A stretch of DNA of 64,000 bases from Peribacillus asahii (GTDB lineage Bacteria; Bacillota; Bacilli; Bacillales; DSM-1321). The position numbers and the translations under genes are program-made. How positions within the stretch are numbered: position 1 is the first letter of the stretch; the number at the start of each line of letters is the position of its first letter. The DNA lies in NCBI RefSeq assembly GCF_004006295.1, contig NZ_CP026095.1, positions 1,970,001-2,034,000 of the forward strand, read 5' to 3'. Shown in pieces: positions 9,470-18,423 of this stretch. The notes under the pieces are model-generated. The model ran no database searches and was not told the origin of the DNA. It saw only the letters and a program-made list of their open reading frames with translations.

Positions 9470-10800
9470 TGAAAATATTAGACGTGGAGCCATTGGTTAG
9501 CGGAATAGAGGAAACAGTCAAAGGGATAGATGATCAGCAAGAAAAAATTACGCAATTATCTAAAGATGTGAATGACGTGATTAACTTAGGTGAGGCTTTT
9601 GAGGGAAAGGGTGCTGAAGCGATTAAATCCTTTTATCAAGATTGTCATGTTCCTTTTTTACTCTATTACAGCGAGTTTCTTAAAAAATATCGCCGTGTCC
9701 TGAAAGAAGCGGATAATGCATATCCGACAGTAGAGCCAAATAAAAAAGGATTCGTTCGAGAAAGCTTTTTGGAAGGTGAATTGAAGCAGGGCCTACGAAA
9801 AGTTAAAAATACGACCATTGATTTGGTAGATGAAGTCAATACACTAACAGCGAGAGTAGATGATATTGTAAACCTGCCTAAACTCCGCGATGATCACGTT
9901 ATTATAGGAGTAGAGGATTCACAAAAGAAAATAGAAAAAACGATTGAGAACTTGAATATATTTGATGAAGAACAAACAAAAGCGCTGAAAGAAGTAGAAG
10001 AAGAACTGAAGCTTCTCATTGCATATGTAAAAGAACTAGAATCGAAGTTTAAGAGCGGAAAAGTCTCCATAGACAGCTTTAATAGCAAGCAATTAGAAAA
10101 AATGGACAGTTATCGTGATATGAAGAAAGAAATGGAAAAGGTGAACTGGACAGCTTTATCTACACCTTTTGGGAAACATGTCGTATTTGATGCCACAGCA
10201 CCTTTTGCTTCCAAAGGGGCTACATTTGGAACGGTTTCAGAAATCAGTGCATTAACGGAAACCGTTTATAAGGTCAAAAAACATGGAGTGAGCATCGAAA
10301 AATATGATAGTGGTTTTAAAGTTATAAATGGCAAGTATCTAGATATGTCCGGTAAAGATTATAAAAATAGCTATATTGATTCTCAGGTTAAATTAGGGAA
10401 TGGTCATAAATTAAAAATTGCTGAGCATGTGAGACCTTCAGCTGCTGTGAAAAGTGCCTTTATGAGTAAGCTAGGAATCGCAGGAATTACCTTATCAACG
10501 GGAGAGAATATTGTGAAAAATGTTCAGTCGAATGCTTCTGCCGAGAAAATTGTTGGAGATGCAGTTGTGGATGCAGGTATTGGGGCTGCGACATTAGCTG
10601 CCGGTGCTGTAGTTGTTTCAGCAGTTGTCGCAGGCGGTGTTCCTTTACTTGGAGCAGCTGTAATAGGATTTGGATTTTCTATAGCTAGTACCTATGTGTT
10701 GGACGGAATTAAGATTGGAAAAGATGAAAAGAACATTTCTGATAGTCTGAAAGATGGGGTTCAAAAGGGAATCAAAACGGTTGCAGGGTGGCTGAAGTAA
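9469..10800 (+). CDS. LXG-domain polymorphic toxin with glycine-rich hydrophobic C-terminus
   Basis: About 443 residues. The N-terminal ~200 form the LXG secretion domain, with the hallmark NLGEAFEGKGAEAIKSFY near residue 43 and a long coiled part. The C-terminal half holds no recognisable nuclease or NADase motif. Instead residues ~360-400 are a Gly/Ala/Val stretch (DAGIGAATLAAGAVVVSAVV, then AGGVPLLGAAVIGFGF), like the glycine zippers of the membrane-active type VII toxins TspA (Staphylococcus aureus) and TelE (Streptococcus). A membrane-depolarising or pore-forming action is therefore inferred. The ATG overlaps the previous stop; AAAAGGAG precedes it. Export would need a type VII secretion system encoded elsewhere. 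Confidence 0.85.
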   Translation: MKILDVEPLVSGIEETVKGIDDQQEKITQLSKDVNDVINLGEAFEGKGAEAIKSFYQDCHVPFLLYYSEFLKKYRRVLKEADNAYPTVEPNKKGFVRESFLEGELKQGLRKVKNTTIDLVDEVNTLTARVDDIVNLPKLRDDHVIIGVEDSQKKIEKTIENLNIFDEEQTKALKEVEEELKLLIAYVKELESKFKSGKVSIDSFNSKQLEKMDSYRDMKKEMEKVNWTALSTPFGKHVVFDATAPFASKGATFGTVSEISALTETVYKVKKHGVSIEKYDSGFKVINGKYLDMSGKDYKNSYIDSQVKLGNGHKLKIAEHVRPSAAVKSAFMSKLGIAGITLSTGENIVKNVQSNASAEKIVGDAVVDAGIGAATLAAGAVVVSAVVAGGVPLLGAAVIGFGFSIASTYVLDGIKIGKDEKNISDSLKDGVQKGIKTVAGWLK

Positions 10801-10827
10801 TAGAATGGAAAATAGGTGATTTAGTAC

Positions 10828-11535
10828 ATGTTAACAATCAGCAAAGATATAAAACGAAGAGATTTACCTGATCATATTCAGGAAGGATTAACCCCTTTTT
10901 CTACAGTGCAAATTAAAGGAATGATTTTTGCTTATACCTTCCTTCTTCTTGATTTTCTTATTATCATGCCACTCCTTTTTCCGGTTATCAAACCGATTCT
11001 TTATGTAACATTTCCTTTAATGGCCATGATTAATATTTGGGCAATCGCGCTTCTGATTAGAAAACCAGAAAAAACCGAAATGGAATCCCTTTTATTTATA
11101 GGTGGTTTAGGCATCATCGGATCATTTTGTTACTTTATGTTAATTCTTAAGTATTCGTATATGTTAGGATTTACATCACCAATTTATTATGTAATCTGGT
11201 TTATGATTTATGCAGCGTTGATTTATTTTTTTGTGCGTCAACAAATAAAAAAATATTCGTCTTTGGAAAAACAATCAGAGAAGAAAACACCGGCTTGGCA
11301 GTATACCTTGGTAAGTATATCAGTACCAGCAGGATATATTGTGGCACAATATGTAATGAGCTTTTCTCAATCAATCCTCCTTTCGATTATGATGTTGGTC
11401 TATTGGATTTTTTGCATCTTTTTTATTTTTATAATGGCTAGGTCGTTTCATAAATATTTTTTTATTAAGAAAAACATGCATGTAGCGTACTTTGCCAATA
11501 AAGAACTGTATCGGAAAGTAAGAGGATTGGATTGA
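10828..11535 (+). CDS. Multi-spanning membrane protein, candidate immunity protein (copy 1)
   Basis: 235 residues with about six hydrophobic segments. It starts 28 bases after the toxin gene, the usual place of an immunity gene. It is a clear paralogue of the gene at 11951: both share LLD-xxx-PLLFP, KKxTPAWQYTLV, a HKYFF(I/M)K motif and the end NKEL-x-RKVRGL. TsaI-type (DUF443) membrane proteins protect S. aureus from the membrane toxin TspA, which makes an immunity role plausible. Family membership in DUF443 is not certain from sequence alone. Confidence 0.7.
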   Translation: MLTISKDIKRRDLPDHIQEGLTPFSTVQIKGMIFAYTFLLLDFLIIMPLLFPVIKPILYVTFPLMAMINIWAIALLIRKPEKTEMESLLFIGGLGIIGSFCYFMLILKYSYMLGFTSPIYYVIWFMIYAALIYFFVRQQIKKYSSLEKQSEKKTPAWQYTLVSISVPAGYIVAQYVMSFSQSILLSIMMLVYWIFCIFFIFIMARSFHKYFFIKKNMHVAYFANKELYRKVRGLD

Positions 11536-11590
11536 GAGAACGGGCAGAAATGTAGGTTGAAAAATGTGAATAAAAAAGTGAGGATATAAC

Positions 11591-11866
11591 ATGAAGCAGA
11601 AATTAGTACCTAATGGTTCGATTGTAGTACTAGAAGGCGGGAATATAAAGTTAATGATTTACGGAAGAAAACAAATTCTGATGACGGAAGACAATCAACA
11701 GGGAACGATGTATGATTACTTAGCTGTCCCTTATCCAGAAGGCTATATATCACCGGAGTATACGTATGTGTTTAATCATGCTAATATCGCTAAAGTCATC
11801 TTTGAAGGATTTGCTAATGAAGAAGAGGAAGAGTTCCAAACTGTATTGGAGCAGGTTAAACAATAG
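11591..11866 (+). CDS. DUF4176-like protein of the LXG locus
   Basis: 91 residues, soluble. Features are LVPNGSIVVLEGGNIKLMIYGR, then YDYLAVPYPEGYISPEYTY and an acidic end, a pattern I recognise as DUF4176. Members of this family sit in type VII/LXG toxin loci and have been described as toxin-binding targeting factors in streptococci. Here it lies between the two paralogous membrane proteins. AAAGTGAGGATATAAC precedes the ATG. A strong terminator follows. Confidence 0.72.
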   Translation: MKQKLVPNGSIVVLEGGNIKLMIYGRKQILMTEDNQQGTMYDYLAVPYPEGYISPEYTYVFNHANIAKVIFEGFANEEEEEFQTVLEQVKQ

Positions 11867-11887
11867 GCTTCATTCGATATAAAAGGA

Positions 11888-11916
11888 AAAGGTGAGACAC
11901 GACTCGCCTTTTTTAT
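11888..11916 (+). terminator. Terminator after the DUF4176-like gene
   Basis: AAAGGTGAG pairs with CTCGCCTTT (one T-G wobble) around ACACGA and runs into TTTTTT. Confidence 0.8.
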
Positions 11917-11950
11917 TTTGATAATACTTTAAAAATTAGGTGGTTCATAC

Positions 11951-12658
11951 ATGTTGAAAATACCACAACATAAAAGACTTAATCAATTACCAGGACATAT
12001 TCAAGACCAGCTACAGCCTTTACCTGTTTATCAGATTAAATTTGTTATTGCAGGTGGTACATTTTTATTGCTGGATGCTTTTGTTCTTATCCCTTTGCTT
12101 TTTCCGCATATGAAGGCTTTTCTGTATGTCATTTTACCTTTATTAGCAGGAATAAGTGTATGGGCGATCTGGCTTTTGTGTAAGAAAGTTGAAGATATAG
12201 AATTGGATTCTGTATTATATATTGGGTGTTTAGGTGTAGTTGGTGCAATCTGTTATTTTCTCATGGCGCTAAAGTATTCTTTTATAGGCGGAATCCAATC
12301 ACCAATCTATTATATTGTGATGTGTGTATTATTTCTCGCGACAGTCTATTTTTCTATACTTCAGCAATATAAAAAATATGATTCGATTGAAAAACGGCCA
12401 AAGAAGAACACACCAGCTTGGCAATATACATTGGTCCGTGTTTCCGTTCCTGGAGGGTATATTATTGCTCATTACCTAATAGGACTTTCTCCAACCATTG
12501 TTCCTGTTGTGATGACCATTGTTTGGTATAGTTTTTCTTATGTTTTTATTTGGCTGCTAGCGAACTATCTTCATAAATACTTTTTTATGAAAGAAAATAT
12601 TCAGTTTGTTTATTTTTCTAATAAGGAATTGAATCGAAAAGTAAGAGGATTGAATTGA
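11951..12658 (+). CDS. Multi-spanning membrane protein, candidate immunity protein (copy 2)
   Basis: 235 residues, the same length as the gene at 10828 and roughly half identical by eye. About six membrane segments; the shared end is NKELNRKVRGLN. The likeness goes on past the stop codon (GAGAGAACG-n-GCG/A, AATGTAGG), so the whole gene with its 3' flank was duplicated. TTAGGTGG precedes the ATG. It may be a second immunity protein or one that protects against a related toxin from other strains, as seen with multiple TsaI copies in S. aureus. Confidence 0.7.
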   Translation: MLKIPQHKRLNQLPGHIQDQLQPLPVYQIKFVIAGGTFLLLDAFVLIPLLFPHMKAFLYVILPLLAGISVWAIWLLCKKVEDIELDSVLYIGCLGVVGAICYFLMALKYSFIGGIQSPIYYIVMCVLFLATVYFSILQQYKKYDSIEKRPKKNTPAWQYTLVRVSVPGGYIIAHYLIGLSPTIVPVVMTIVWYSFSYVFIWLLANYLHKYFFMKENIQFVYFSNKELNRKVRGLN

Positions 12659-12708
12659 GAGAACGAGCGAAAATGTAGGGTGAAAAAGATAAATGAAACA
12701 ACAAGAAT

Positions 12709-12742
12709 CCCCCTCCTCAAGCGCGAACGCGATAGGTGGGGG
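12709..12742. terminator. GC-rich hairpin between convergent genes
   Basis: CCCCC-T-CCT pairs with AGG-T-GGGGG, and an inner CGCG/CGCG stem closes it. It lies between the stop of the membrane-protein gene and the stop of the minus-strand deoR-type gene. T runs on either side are weak, so the strength as a terminator is uncertain. Confidence 0.5.
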
Positions 12743-12749
12743 AGGTTCA

Positions 12750-13514
12750 TCAAATAATCCAGTTCATATCTTGTATATTCCAATCTGTTGGCATTGGGAC
12801 ATTCGTAATCAAATGGTCAATCTCTTTCAGTGATTCTATTTTGTAAGTTGCTTTTACATTAAGTTTGGTATGATCAGCAAGGACGAATGTTTCACTAGCA
12901 TTGTGAATAAAAATCTTGGATAAAAGGCATTTCTCTAAATCAAAGCTTGTGATGCCTGTTTCAGGATGAACGCCATCAATGGCAATAAAAGCTTTATTCA
13001 CGTAGAAATCTTTAGCCATTTTTTCAGCTAGTGAGCCAGATGCACGAAAATGTTTACTGTTCACATGACCACCGAGAAAAATTATATCTCCTGTAAAAAG
13101 TCCTTTGCTTTCATATTTCATAAGCATCGTCACGAGAGGAAAGGAGTTCGTAATGATGGTTACATCCAGCAAGTCAGTAAGAGAGGAGGCCATCTGTAAA
13201 GTCGTACTGCCTTCATCAATAAAGATGACATCACCTTTTTGAATGAGAGAAGCGGCTTTTTGGCCAATTTGTTTTTTCTCATCAATTCTTAGGATCTCAC
13301 GTTCAAACATAGATGGCTCTTCTTCCGAATCTACTTTTATAGCACCGCCGTATACTTTTTTTAACTTATTTTCACTTTCTAAATCTTCCAAATAACGGCG
13401 TATCGTTTCTGTAGATACTTCGAAGTCTTTAGCTAAGTCATTTACTTTTACTTGTCCTTGACTTTCTATCATCTCAATAATTTGCTTTTTTCGTTCTTCT
13501 GCTAATAAAGACAT
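12750..13514 (-). CDS. DeoR-family transcriptional regulator of the phosphonate operon
   Basis: 254 residues. The N-terminal helix-turn-helix (RKKQIIEMIESQGQVKVNDL then STETIRRYLEDLE, KKVYGGA) is typical of DeoR regulators; the C-terminal DeoRC sensor domain has DEGSTTLQMAS and ITNSFPLV and IAIDGVHPETGIT. It is the last gene of the aminoethylphosphonate operon, 19 bases after the oxidoreductase gene. DeoR proteins usually answer to phosphorylated metabolites, so a phosphonate intermediate is a reasonable but unproven effector. Autoregulation through the operon promoter near 20.6 kb is likely. Confidence 0.85.
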   Translation of the reverse strand: MSLLAEERKKQIIEMIESQGQVKVNDLAKDFEVSTETIRRYLEDLESENKLKKVYGGAIKVDSEEEPSMFEREILRIDEKKQIGQKAASLIQKGDVIFIDEGSTTLQMASSLTDLLDVTIITNSFPLVTMLMKYESKGLFTGDIIFLGGHVNSKHFRASGSLAEKMAKDFYVNKAFIAIDGVHPETGITSFDLEKCLLSKIFIHNASETFVLADHTKLNVKATYKIESLKEIDHLITNVPMPTDWNIQDMNWII

Positions 13515-13533
13515 CCACGTTACTCCTTGCGTT

Positions 13534-14727
13534 TTAAGCTAAAATGATTTCATCTTCTAAAGATTGTAATTCTTTTACTTCTTCTTGTACAAATATACCA
13601 CGTTTTTCTAACTCCATAAAAATAGCTTGCGGGTTAAGAAAAGCTTCTTCTGGAATAATGACCCCTTTTTGAGCGATGCTTCCTTTGGCAATTAATTCAG
13701 TAGCAATCGCCATAGGAATGCCTACATTTCTTGTATAAGCGCGTAATCCTTCCCAGCCTTCAACAGAACCATCGGAAGCAGGGTGAGTATGTGTTAATGT
13801 GTGCTGATAGAACTTTCCATCTTTTGTACCGGTTACTTCTACATGAAGCGCATACCCGTACAATTTAGTCGTATTTCCTTTTTCTGATTGATATAAGTAT
13901 TCACTGATACAATCCATAATTCCTACTTGTTGATCATGGATTGTAATTGTTTCGTTTTTTAAGAAACCGTAGTTATAAAGAGCACGTACAAGCTCCATAT
14001 TTTCTTGCGGCCATGTTCCGCGTACTTCGATAAGTTGTACATCTTTGTTCTTCAGTGCTTTTGCAAGCGTCTTTGTTTCCGAATGAGGAATGATATATTG
14101 AACGGCTGTTCCATATGGCTCAGGCAGCTGAATTTCCCTCGGGCGGGCGAAAGGAGGGACTTGAATGAATTCACCGTTTTCATATACGACTCGCGTTGGC
14201 AAATTAGGATCATATTCATATGTTGTTGTTTCGGCAATGGATTTTGAAAACGCAATTGGACGATAAGAACCATGGCTTACACGTACTGAATGTACCGAAT
14301 CTAATTGGTTGGCAGCATGCATCGCCATCATTTGTGTTAAGCCTGGTGTCATCCCGAATCCTGGTAAGCATGTTTTTCCTTGTGCTAAAAAAATCTCGTG
14401 TGAGTGATCTTCCTCACCAAAACCGTTTAAATTAATAGCATGACATCCAGCTTCAGCAATACAAGCGGTTGATAGTCCATTTAATTTAATGGTTGTTCCA
14501 TCCATAACAATATCGTATCCGCGCATTTTCTCGACTGTTTCTTCATGGTCAAATACATTGACCTTCACAAAATCAACGCGAGAGTCATTCAGCCATTCGA
14601 CAACCTTGCGGCCTTCTTCTTCATTAAAATCAGCGACTGTTATTTTTTTAAATGAAGAATATTGAACCAAATCTAATATCGCTTCTCGACATATTTTACC
14701 TGCTCCACCTAAACAAAATACTTTCAT
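13534..14727 (-). CDS. Saccharopine dehydrogenase-like oxidoreductase
   Basis: 397 residues. A Rossmann start ([20 protein letters not shown]) and [20 protein letters not shown] mark the saccharopine dehydrogenase/homospermidine synthase-like fold. The gene overlaps phnW by four bases, so it is made with it. It is not part of the textbook AEP route, which needs only PhnW and PhnX. It might recycle an amino donor or act on a side product or modified AEP; this is open. The fold call is good, the reaction unknown. Confidence 0.75.
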   Translation of the reverse strand: MKVFCLGGAGKICREAILDLVQYSSFKKITVADFNEEEGRKVVEWLNDSRVDFVKVNVFDHEETVEKMRGYDIVMDGTTIKLNGLSTACIAEAGCHAINLNGFGEEDHSHEIFLAQGKTCLPGFGMTPGLTQMMAMHAANQLDSVHSVRVSHGSYRPIAFSKSIAETTTYEYDPNLPTRVVYENGEFIQVPPFARPREIQLPEPYGTAVQYIIPHSETKTLAKALKNKDVQLIEVRGTWPQENMELVRALYNYGFLKNETITIHDQQVGIMDCISEYLYQSEKGNTTKLYGYALHVEVTGTKDGKFYQHTLTHTHPASDGSVEGWEGLRAYTRNVGIPMAIATELIAKGSIAQKGVIIPEEAFLNPQAIFMELEKRGIFVQEEVKELQSLEDEIILA

Positions 14728-15833
14728 CGTACAACCGCTCCTTTTGCTTGTGTATTATTTATAACAGTTAATAAACGTTGGATATCGTGTATATGTACAT
14801 CGCCAATATTTCCGATTCGGAATGTTGCCACTCGTGATACTTTACCTGGATAGATGACAAAACCTTGATCCTTCAATAATTGATAGAACGCAGCGAAGGA
14901 AAATGCCTCTTCTGGATAGAGAAAAGAGGTGATAATAGGTGATTGGTACTCCTCTTTTATCAATGCTTGAAAGCCTAGTTTCTTCATTCCTTGAACTAAT
15001 AATTTTTGATTTTGCTGATAGCGTTCGTAGCGAGCTTGAATTCCACCTTCTGCTTCAAGCTCTACTAAAGCTTGATAGAAGGCTCGTACTACATGGGTAG
15101 GGGAGGTAAATCTCCATTTCCCATTATACTTTTCCATCGTTTCATGTTGATCATATAAATCTAGTGATAGAGAACGAGCATGACCTTTGCATTTGGCTAA
15201 TTCATCTTGTTTAGCAATAACAAATCCAAACCCTGGAACGCCTTGGATACATTTATTAGAACTACTAATAAGAAAATCAATTTGTAGTTCGGACACATCT
15301 AATGGAATACCTCCAAAGCTGCTCATTGCATCTACAATTGTGATTTTGTTATATTGCTTCGCAAGCTGACATGCTTCTTCAAGTGGATTTAGAATTCCTG
15401 TCGTCGTTTCACAATGAACCATCATCACATGAGTGATATCTTGGTGTGATTGAAGAAGCTGCTCCATCGTGTCTAATGCAATCGGCTCTTGTTCATTTGC
15501 TTCGGCAATCACTGTTTTAATTCCTAAATAATCACATATTTGAGCGATACGGTTACCGTATACACCGTTTGTAGCAATTAATAATTTACCGTTTGATTTG
15601 GGTAGAACGGTTCCAATTGTAGCTTCTACCGAAAATGTGCCGCTTCCTTGCATAAGAATTGCTGTGTATTGCTTTGGATTTTTCGTTGCAAGTGTAACCA
15701 GCCGATGACGCACTTTCTGTACAAGTTCATTGTACTCATCATCCCATGTACACCAATCTCGCATCATTGCTTCACGAACAGAATCTGTTGTTGAAAGGGG
15801 GCCAGGTGTTAAAAGTAAGTACGGATTTTTCAT
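14724..15833 (-). CDS. phnW: 2-aminoethylphosphonate--pyruvate transaminase
   Basis: 369 residues from the ATG at 15833, which has GGAGAG eight bases before it; an in-frame ATG five codons earlier lacks this. It is a fold-type I PLP enzyme: [20 protein letters not shown] at the start, [18 protein letters not shown] with the PLP aspartate, and [14 protein letters not shown] with the PLP lysine. It moves the amino group of AEP to pyruvate, giving phosphonoacetaldehyde and alanine. PhnX, encoded 12 bases upstream in the operon, then cleaves the product. Confidence 0.95.
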   Translation of the reverse strand: MKNPYLLLTPGPLSTTDSVREAMMRDWCTWDDEYNELVQKVRHRLVTLATKNPKQYTAILMQGSGTFSVEATIGTVLPKSNGKLLIATNGVYGNRIAQICDYLGIKTVIAEANEQEPIALDTMEQLLQSHQDITHVMMVHCETTTGILNPLEEACQLAKQYNKITIVDAMSSFGGIPLDVSELQIDFLISSSNKCIQGVPGFGFVIAKQDELAKCKGHARSLSLDLYDQHETMEKYNGKWRFTSPTHVVRAFYQALVELEAEGGIQARYERYQQNQKLLVQGMKKLGFQALIKEEYQSPIITSFLYPEEAFSFAAFYQLLKDQGFVIYPGKVSRVATFRIGNIGDVHIHDIQRLLTVINNTQAKGAVVR

Positions 15834-15860
15834 TATGAATCTCTCCATTTCTTTTTTCGT

Positions 15861-16646
15861 TTATTGTTCTAATTGTTCAATGATTTGATCTAAATCTGAA
15901 ATACAATCAATAACAAAATCAGCTCCTGCGCCAAATAGGCGCTTACGAACGGTTTCCATTCTTTGTTGTAATTCTGTTTCAGTCATTTGCTTAACTTCGT
16001 CTTCTGAAAGGGCAAGCTCGCTGCTTCCTAGTACAACACCTACTGTCCACATGCCAGCGTTTTTTCCTTCTTTCATATCTGTTGTCGTATCTCCAACCTT
16101 GATCATACGGTTCATTGGATACACATTTAATTCCGTTGCATTGGCATAACACATCCAAGGAAATGGGCGACCAGCTTTCACATCATCAGCTGTGAAATAG
16201 CAGTCAGGCGCATATCCATTTTGCTTAGCTCTTGGAGCAACAATCTCCATCATGGCTTTCGTATACCCGGTAGTTGAACCAATTTTGATGCCTTTTTCTC
16301 TTAAGCGTTCTACTAATTCGATTGCACCTGGAATAGGGGAGGTGAAGTCTGGCAGCAAGCTAAATAAGATTGATTCAAAATCATCATTCATTTCAATAAT
16401 GTCTTTTTCAGTAGGCTCTGTGCCGTGAACACGAATCCACTCAGTGCGAATACGTGGCATAGCGCAAAGGGAACGTATGTGTTCGATTTTCAACATTCCC
16501 ATCGGTTCTCTTGCTTCATCGACCGTAATGGTGACTTGACGTTTACGGAAAATTTCTAGAAATGCTTCAAGTGGGGCAAAGCACCCGTAATCAATCATTG
16601 TGCCTGCCCAGTCAAATACAACTGCTTCGATTTTATTCATGTTCAT
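15861..16646 (-). CDS. phnX: Phosphonoacetaldehyde hydrolase
   Basis: About 261 residues. HAD-superfamily enzyme with the nucleophile motif VFDWAGTMIDYG; the Schiff-base lysine lies in PMGMLKIEHIR, and GDTTTDMKEG is the late acidic motif. It splits phosphonoacetaldehyde into acetaldehyde and phosphate. Four in-frame ATGs stand at the start; AAAGGA sits inside the first codons of the longest form (16664) and is nine bases before the ATG at 16646, which I choose. The gene follows the permease by a few bases. Confidence 0.95.
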   Translation of the reverse strand: MNMNKIEAVVFDWAGTMIDYGCFAPLEAFLEIFRKRQVTITVDEAREPMGMLKIEHIRSLCAMPRIRTEWIRVHGTEPTEKDIIEMNDDFESILFSLLPDFTSPIPGAIELVERLREKGIKIGSTTGYTKAMMEIVAPRAKQNGYAPDCYFTADDVKAGRPFPWMCYANATELNVYPMNRMIKVGDTTTDMKEGKNAGMWTVGVVLGSSELALSEDEVKQMTETELQQRMETVRKRLFGAGADFVIDCISDLDQIIEQLEQ

Positions 16647-16668
16647 CTTCATCTTTCCTTTCATCTCA

Positions 16669-18423
16669 TCATTTATTTTGCCATTTGTTATTTTTCTTGC
16701 GGAGGATCTTCGTTACGCTTTCATACAGAACTCTTACAATAATATTTGTTGCGATAATTAAAACACTCATGGCAGCAGCTGAGGCTAAATTCCCCGCGTC
16801 ATCCATATTTACAATCGAGATGGCGGCCAGTTTGAAGTCGGCTGTATATAAGAAAATAACAGCAGATACAGTTACCATCGCATTAACAAAGAAATACATA
16901 GTCATTTCCAGCACAGCCGGTAAACACATCGGCAGTGTAATTTTGAAGAACGTTTTATAAAAAGGAACACCCATTGACTCTGATACAAGTTCAAATTCAC
17001 GGTCTAGCTTTTTTAATGCAGTTGTAGCTGTCACATAAGCAACCGAGTAAAAGTGAAGAATGTTGGCGATCACAACAATCGCAATTGTTCCGTATAAAAA
17101 GTTAAGAGGGTTCGAAATAGTGAAACCTAATACGTTTATTTCAGGTTGGCTAAAAAAGAACACATAACTTAATCCAATTACAAGACCTGGAATTGCAAGT
17201 GGAACGATTGAAAGAAAGTGTCCAAGCTTTCTCAAGCCCATCATTTTTCGGATTTTTTCAATAGCATAAGCTGATATAAACGTAAAGATCGTTCCAAATA
17301 CAGCAGTTAATGCAGCAGCTATTAAACTGTTTTTATAAGCAGTAAGTCCATCTCCTGTATAGCTTTTAAGTTCAAAATGCTTCCATGTCAGACTCATATC
17401 ATACGGCCATACTTTGACGCTTGCAGCTAATGCAACGGCTGCAAAAATTGCCATAATACAAGCTGAAACAAGGAAACAAAACATCAATGAAAGCATGTCT
17501 CTTTTACGATTTTCACTAATCTGATAGGGAGCAGACTTGGAAGAAATATAGCTTCCTTGTTTGCGTTGCGTCATCTGATCGACGAGAAAAGCAACTAGAG
17601 CTGGTAAGATCAAAATGATTCCTACCGTTGCCCCCATTTCCATTTTTTGCTGACCGATGACTTGCTTGTACACATCCGTTGCAAGTACGTTATATTGGCC
17701 TCCAACGACTTTAGGTGCACCATAATCGGTAAAACTAAGTGAGAAAACAACAAAGATCGCACTAATTAAACCGTATTTCACACTAGATAGAGTGATGGTC
17801 ATAAATTGTTTTATTTTATGAACACCCAACGTATTAGCTGCTTCATATAATCTGTAATCTGAGCCATTTAACGCCACAAGCATGATTAAAAAGGCTTGTG
17901 GAAACGTATAAATAACTTCCGCCATAATGATTCCGATTGGTCCATATAAATCAATGTTGAACCCGGGAATGGCTCCGAAGAAACCCGTTGTAATCAAACC
18001 TTGGTTTCCGAATAAATACATAAGTGCAATTCCATGCATCATGGTTGGAGCAAATAGAGGCAAGAGAGCTGCAAAATGAAAGAACGCTTTTCCTTTTATA
18101 TTTGTTCTTATTAAGCAATACGCATAAACGAATGCCAATGAAACAGAAATGACAGTTGTCATTGATGCAATAAAGAGTGTGTTTTGCAAAGATTGAACTA
18201 AAGATGGCGTTGAAAAGTAATGAATAAAATTATCCAAACCAACAAAAGTTCCATCTTCATGTTGAAATGCTTTTGTAAATAGTGTTGCTAATGGTAAGAC
18301 TAATACACCAAGAAAAATGAGAATAATAGAGAGAAGGAGGGAGCGTTGTATCCAATCATCCTTATGTATTCTGTTCCTTGATTCGATGCTATTTGTCTTA
18401 CGAATGACATCCATATTAAACAA
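16669..18423 (-). CDS. 2-aminoethylphosphonate ABC transporter permease (fused double domain)
   Basis: 584 residues with about twelve membrane segments in two similar halves, each with an EAA-type loop (EAANTLGVHKIKQFMTITLS and ESMGVPFYKTFFKITLP). This is the fused iron/phosphonate-type permease that replaces separate PhnU and PhnV. Its start (TTG 18423 or ATG 18414) overlaps the end of the ATPase gene. With the ATPase and binding protein it should import AEP. Confidence 0.88.
   Translation of the reverse strand: MFNMDVIRKTNSIESRNRIHKDDWIQRSLLLSIILIFLGVLVLPLATLFTKAFQHEDGTFVGLDNFIHYFSTPSLVQSLQNTLFIASMTTVISVSLAFVYAYCLIRTNIKGKAFFHFAALLPLFAPTMMHGIALMYLFGNQGLITTGFFGAIPGFNIDLYGPIGIIMAEVIYTFPQAFLIMLVALNGSDYRLYEAANTLGVHKIKQFMTITLSSVKYGLISAIFVVFSLSFTDYGAPKVVGGQYNVLATDVYKQVIGQQKMEMGATVGIILILPALVAFLVDQMTQRKQGSYISSKSAPYQISENRKRDMLSLMFCFLVSACIMAIFAAVALAASVKVWPYDMSLTWKHFELKSYTGDGLTAYKNSLIAAALTAVFGTIFTFISAYAIEKIRKMMGLRKLGHFLSIVPLAIPGLVIGLSYVFFFSQPEINVLGFTISNPLNFLYGTIAIVVIANILHFYSVAYVTATTALKKLDREFELVSESMGVPFYKTFFKITLPMCLPAVLEMTMYFFVNAMVTVSAVIFLYTADFKLAAISIVNMDDAGNLASAAAMSVLIIATNIIVRVLYESVTKILRKKNNKWQNK

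Larger units (their letters stand above)
10828..12690 (+). repeat. Tandem gene duplication with shared 3' flank
   Basis: The blocks 10828-11565 and 11951-12690 are diverged copies of each other. The 3' flanks still match: ATTGAGAGAACG then AAATGTAGG-n-TGAAAAA at 11532-11565 and 12654-12688. The DUF4176-like gene lies between the copies. Confidence 0.65.

Noticed and set aside
9894..10088. Minus-strand frame inside the LXG toxin gene
   Set aside because: It is a low-complexity shadow of the coiled coil on the plus strand.
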